A stretch of 12,762 nt of DNA from Pseudomonas sp. (lineage in GTDB: Bacteria > Pseudomonadota > Gammaproteobacteria > Pseudomonadales > Pseudomonadaceae), in the NCBI GenBank assembly GCA_026398835.1, contig JAPLSD010000808.1:1-12762 (forward strand), written 5' to 3'. Positions within the stretch are counted from its first letter, which is position 1; each line of letters opens with the position of its first letter. The translations under genes and the position numbers were made by a program. The notes beneath the pieces are model-generated. The model was given only the letters and a program-made list of their open reading frames with translations. It made no database searches and was not told where the DNA came from. Shown piece after piece: positions 10,897 through 12,762 of the stretch.

Positions 10897-12762
10897 GCGC
10901 TTTGCTCCAACTGACGGCCCGCGCCGCGTTTTTTCAAATGAATCATCAACAGGGAAATCGCTGCCGGGGTGACGCCGGGGATACGTGACGCCTGGCCCAG
11001 GGTTTCTGGACGGGTCGCACCGAGCTTGCTCTGAATCTCTTTCGAGAGTCCGGAGATGTTCGTGTAATCGATATCCACAGGCAATTTGGTGTCTTCACTG
11101 GCACGCAGACGAGCAATCTCGTCCTGCTGACGATCAATGTAGCCGGCGTACTTGGTCTTGATCTCGACTTGTTCGGCGACTTGCGGATCTTCGGCACCGT
11201 CGCCAGTGATCGCAATCAAACCAGCGTAGTCGATTTCCGGACGGGTCAGCAGGTTCAACAGGTTGTATTCGTGAGTCAGTGGCGTGCCGAATTTTTCAGC
11301 AATCGCGTCGCCCTGCTCGGTGCCCGGGCGAACCCAGGTGCTTTTCAGACGCTGTTCTTCCAGCTCAATGCTTTCGCGTTTTTTGCAGAAAGCGGCCCAA
11401 CGGGTGTCATCCACCAGACCCAACTCGCGACCTTTTTCGGTCAAACGCAGGTCGGCGTTGTCTTCACGCAGGATCAGACGGTATTCGGCACGGGAAGTGA
11501 ACATCCGGTACGGTTCTTGGGTACCTAGGGTAATCAGGTCGTCGACCAATACCCCGATGTACGCCTCATCCCGACGCGGACACCAGCTCTCTTTGCCTTG
11601 CGCACGCAATGCGGCGTTGGCTCCGGCCAGCAAACCCTGGGCTCCGGCTTCTTCGTAGCCGGTGGTGCCGTTGATTTGTCCGGCAAAGAACAAGCCGCCA
11701 ATCACCTTGGTTTCCAGGCTGTATTTCAGATCACGCGGATCGAAGTAATCGTATTCGATGGCATAGCCAGGACGAACGATGTGTGCGTTTTCCATCCCGC
11801 GAATCGACTGCACAATCTGGATTTGCACATCGAACGGCAAGGATGTGGATATCCCGTTCGGGTACAGCTCGTGAGTAGTCAGGCCTTCCGGTTCGATGAA
11901 GACCTGATGGCTTTCCTTGTCGGCAAAGCGATGGATCTTGTCTTCGATCGAAGGGCAGTAACGCGGGCCGATGCCTTCGATCACCCCGGAATACATCGGC
12001 GAACGATCGAGGTTCGCGGCAATGATTTCGTGGGTTCGGGCATTGGTGTGGGTAATCCAGCAACTGACCTGAGGTGGGTGCTGTTCCTTGGAGCCAAGGA
12101 ACGACATCACCGGAATCGGCGTATCGCCCGGTTGCTCGGTCATTACCGAGAAATCCACAGAACGACCATCAATACGCGGTGGGGTACCGGTTTTCAGGCG
12201 ACCCACCCGTAAAGGCAACTCACGCAGACGCTGTGCCAGAGCAATCGAGGGTGGATCACCCGCACGACCGCCAGAATAATTCTGCATCCCGATGTGGATA
12301 AGTCCACCCAGGAAGGTCCCGGTGGTCAACACCACCGAATCGGCAAGAATTCGCAGGCCCATCTGAGTCACAACGCCGCGGACTTGATCCTGTTCAACGA
12401 TCAGATCATCGCAGGCTTGTTGAAATATCCACAGGTTGGGCTGGTTCTCGAGAATCTCGCGGACAGCCGCTTTGTATAAAACCCGGTCGGCTTGAGCACG
12501 AGTAGCGCGTACGGCTGGGCCTTTGCGGCTGTTCAACACGCGAAATTGAATACCACCTTTATCGGTAGCCATGGCCATCGCGCCGCCAAGGGCATCGATT
12601 TCTTTGACCAGATGGCTCTTGCCAATCCCACCAATCGCGGGGTTGCAGCTCATTTGCCCGAGGGTTTCCACGTTATGCGTAAGCAGCAGGGTTTTTGCCC
12701 CCATGCGTGCTGACGCAAGTGCAGCCTCGGTACCGGCATGACCGCCGCCGATGACGATCACT
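10893..12762 (-). CDS. mnmG: MnmG (GidA), tRNA uridine-34 5-carboxymethylaminomethyl synthesis enzyme (5' end outside window)
   Basis: MnmG is a flavoprotein that works with MnmE (coded nearby in pseudomonads) to add the carboxymethylaminomethyl group to U34 of certain tRNAs, which keeps decoding accurate. The window holds 622 codons. The GTG at 12761 is an internal Val, as relatives have about nine more residues (ending FDV) before it. FAD-binding GGGHAG is at residues 5-10 of the visible part. Cys39 in [10 protein letters not shown] and Cys269 in [11 protein letters not shown] match the family's two conserved cysteines. The second FAD-contact segment is [20 protein letters not shown], and the C-terminal MnmE/tRNA-binding region ends [20 protein letters not shown]. 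It is complete at the 3' end and overlaps rsmG by 4 nt. Confidence 0.97.
   Translation of the reverse strand, partial: VIVIGGGHAGTEAALASARMGAKTLLLTHNVETLGQMSCNPAIGGIGKSHLVKEIDALGGAMAMATDKGGIQFRVLNSRKGPAVRATRAQADRVLYKAAVREILENQPNLWIFQQACDDLIVEQDQVRGVVTQMGLRILADSVVLTTGTFLGGLIHIGMQNYSGGRAGDPPSIALAQRLRELPLRVGRLKTGTPPRIDGRSVDFSVMTEQPGDTPIPVMSFLGSKEQHPPQVSCWITHTNARTHEIIAANLDRSPMYSGVIEGIGPRYCPSIEDKIHRFADKESHQVFIEPEGLTTHELYPNGISTSLPFDVQIQIVQSIRGMENAHIVRPGYAIEYDYFDPRDLKYSLETKVIGGLFFAGQINGTTGYEEAGAQGLLAGANAALRAQGKESWCPRRDEAYIGVLVDDLITLGTQEPYRMFTSRAEYRLILREDNADLRLTEKGRELGLVDDTRWAAFCKKRESIELEEQRLKSTWVRPGTEQGDAIAEKFGTPLTHEYNLLNLLTRPEIDYAGLIAITGDGAEDPQVAEQVEIKTKYAGYIDRQQDEIARLRASEDTKLPVDIDYTNISGLSKEIQSKLGATRPETLGQASRIPGVTPAAISLLMIHLKKRGAGRQLEQSA
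12293..12301 (-). promoter_or_regulatory. DnaA box (TTATCCACA), in mnmG
   Basis: Exact DnaA consensus on the minus strand within mnmG (codons for G-L-I-H-I). Three near-matches with one changed base (ATATCCACA or its reverse) also lie in mnmG at 11071-11079, 11844-11852 and 12425-12433. Confidence 0.5.

Overview
The window is a stretch of a Pseudomonas chromosome, most like the P. fluorescens group. Protein sequences, lengths and gene order all fit, and so does the moderately high G+C. All real genes lie on the minus strand. In transcription order (high to low coordinate) they are mnmG (5' end outside the window), rsmG, parA, parB, atpI-atpB-atpE-atpF-atpH-atpA-atpG-atpD-atpC, and glmU (3' end outside the window). 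In Pseudomonas this block lies close to oriC, on the mnmE-yidC-rnpA-rpmH-dnaA side of mnmG.

Region 1 (about 9.5-12.76 kb) holds the tRNA-modification gene mnmG, the 16S rRNA methyltransferase gene rsmG and the chromosome-partition pair parA/parB. The genes are packed tightly: mnmG and rsmG overlap by 4 nt, rsmG to parA is 18 nt and parA to parB is 9 nt. The main anomaly is here. parA has an internal deletion with a frameshift, so its reading frame stops after about 178 residues, while the coding sequence for the normal C-terminus survives out of frame just downstream. This region also holds five exact DnaA boxes (TTATCCACA), and a sixth lies in glmU. None were seen in the 8.6 kb between.

Region 2 (about 1.3-8.6 kb) is a complete F1Fo ATP synthase operon. 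A good sigma70-type promoter precedes atpI, and an 8+8 bp palindrome fills its spacer. The atpI ribosome-binding site and start codon lie in a perfect 26-bp tandem duplication, which creates a 7-codon micro-ORF ending 2 nt before the atpI start. The operon ends at a strong hairpin with T-tracts on both strands. All nine Atp proteins are full length with their key residues present.

Region 3 (1-1239) is glmU, which makes UDP-GlcNAc for peptidoglycan and LPS. It runs off the window but is intact as far as it goes.

I saw no tRNA, rRNA, insertion sequence, CRISPR array, phage gene or new multigene system. No gap without a gene exceeds 175 nt. The points worth checking are the broken parA, the duplicated atpI start region, the palindrome in the atp promoter and the DnaA-box cluster.
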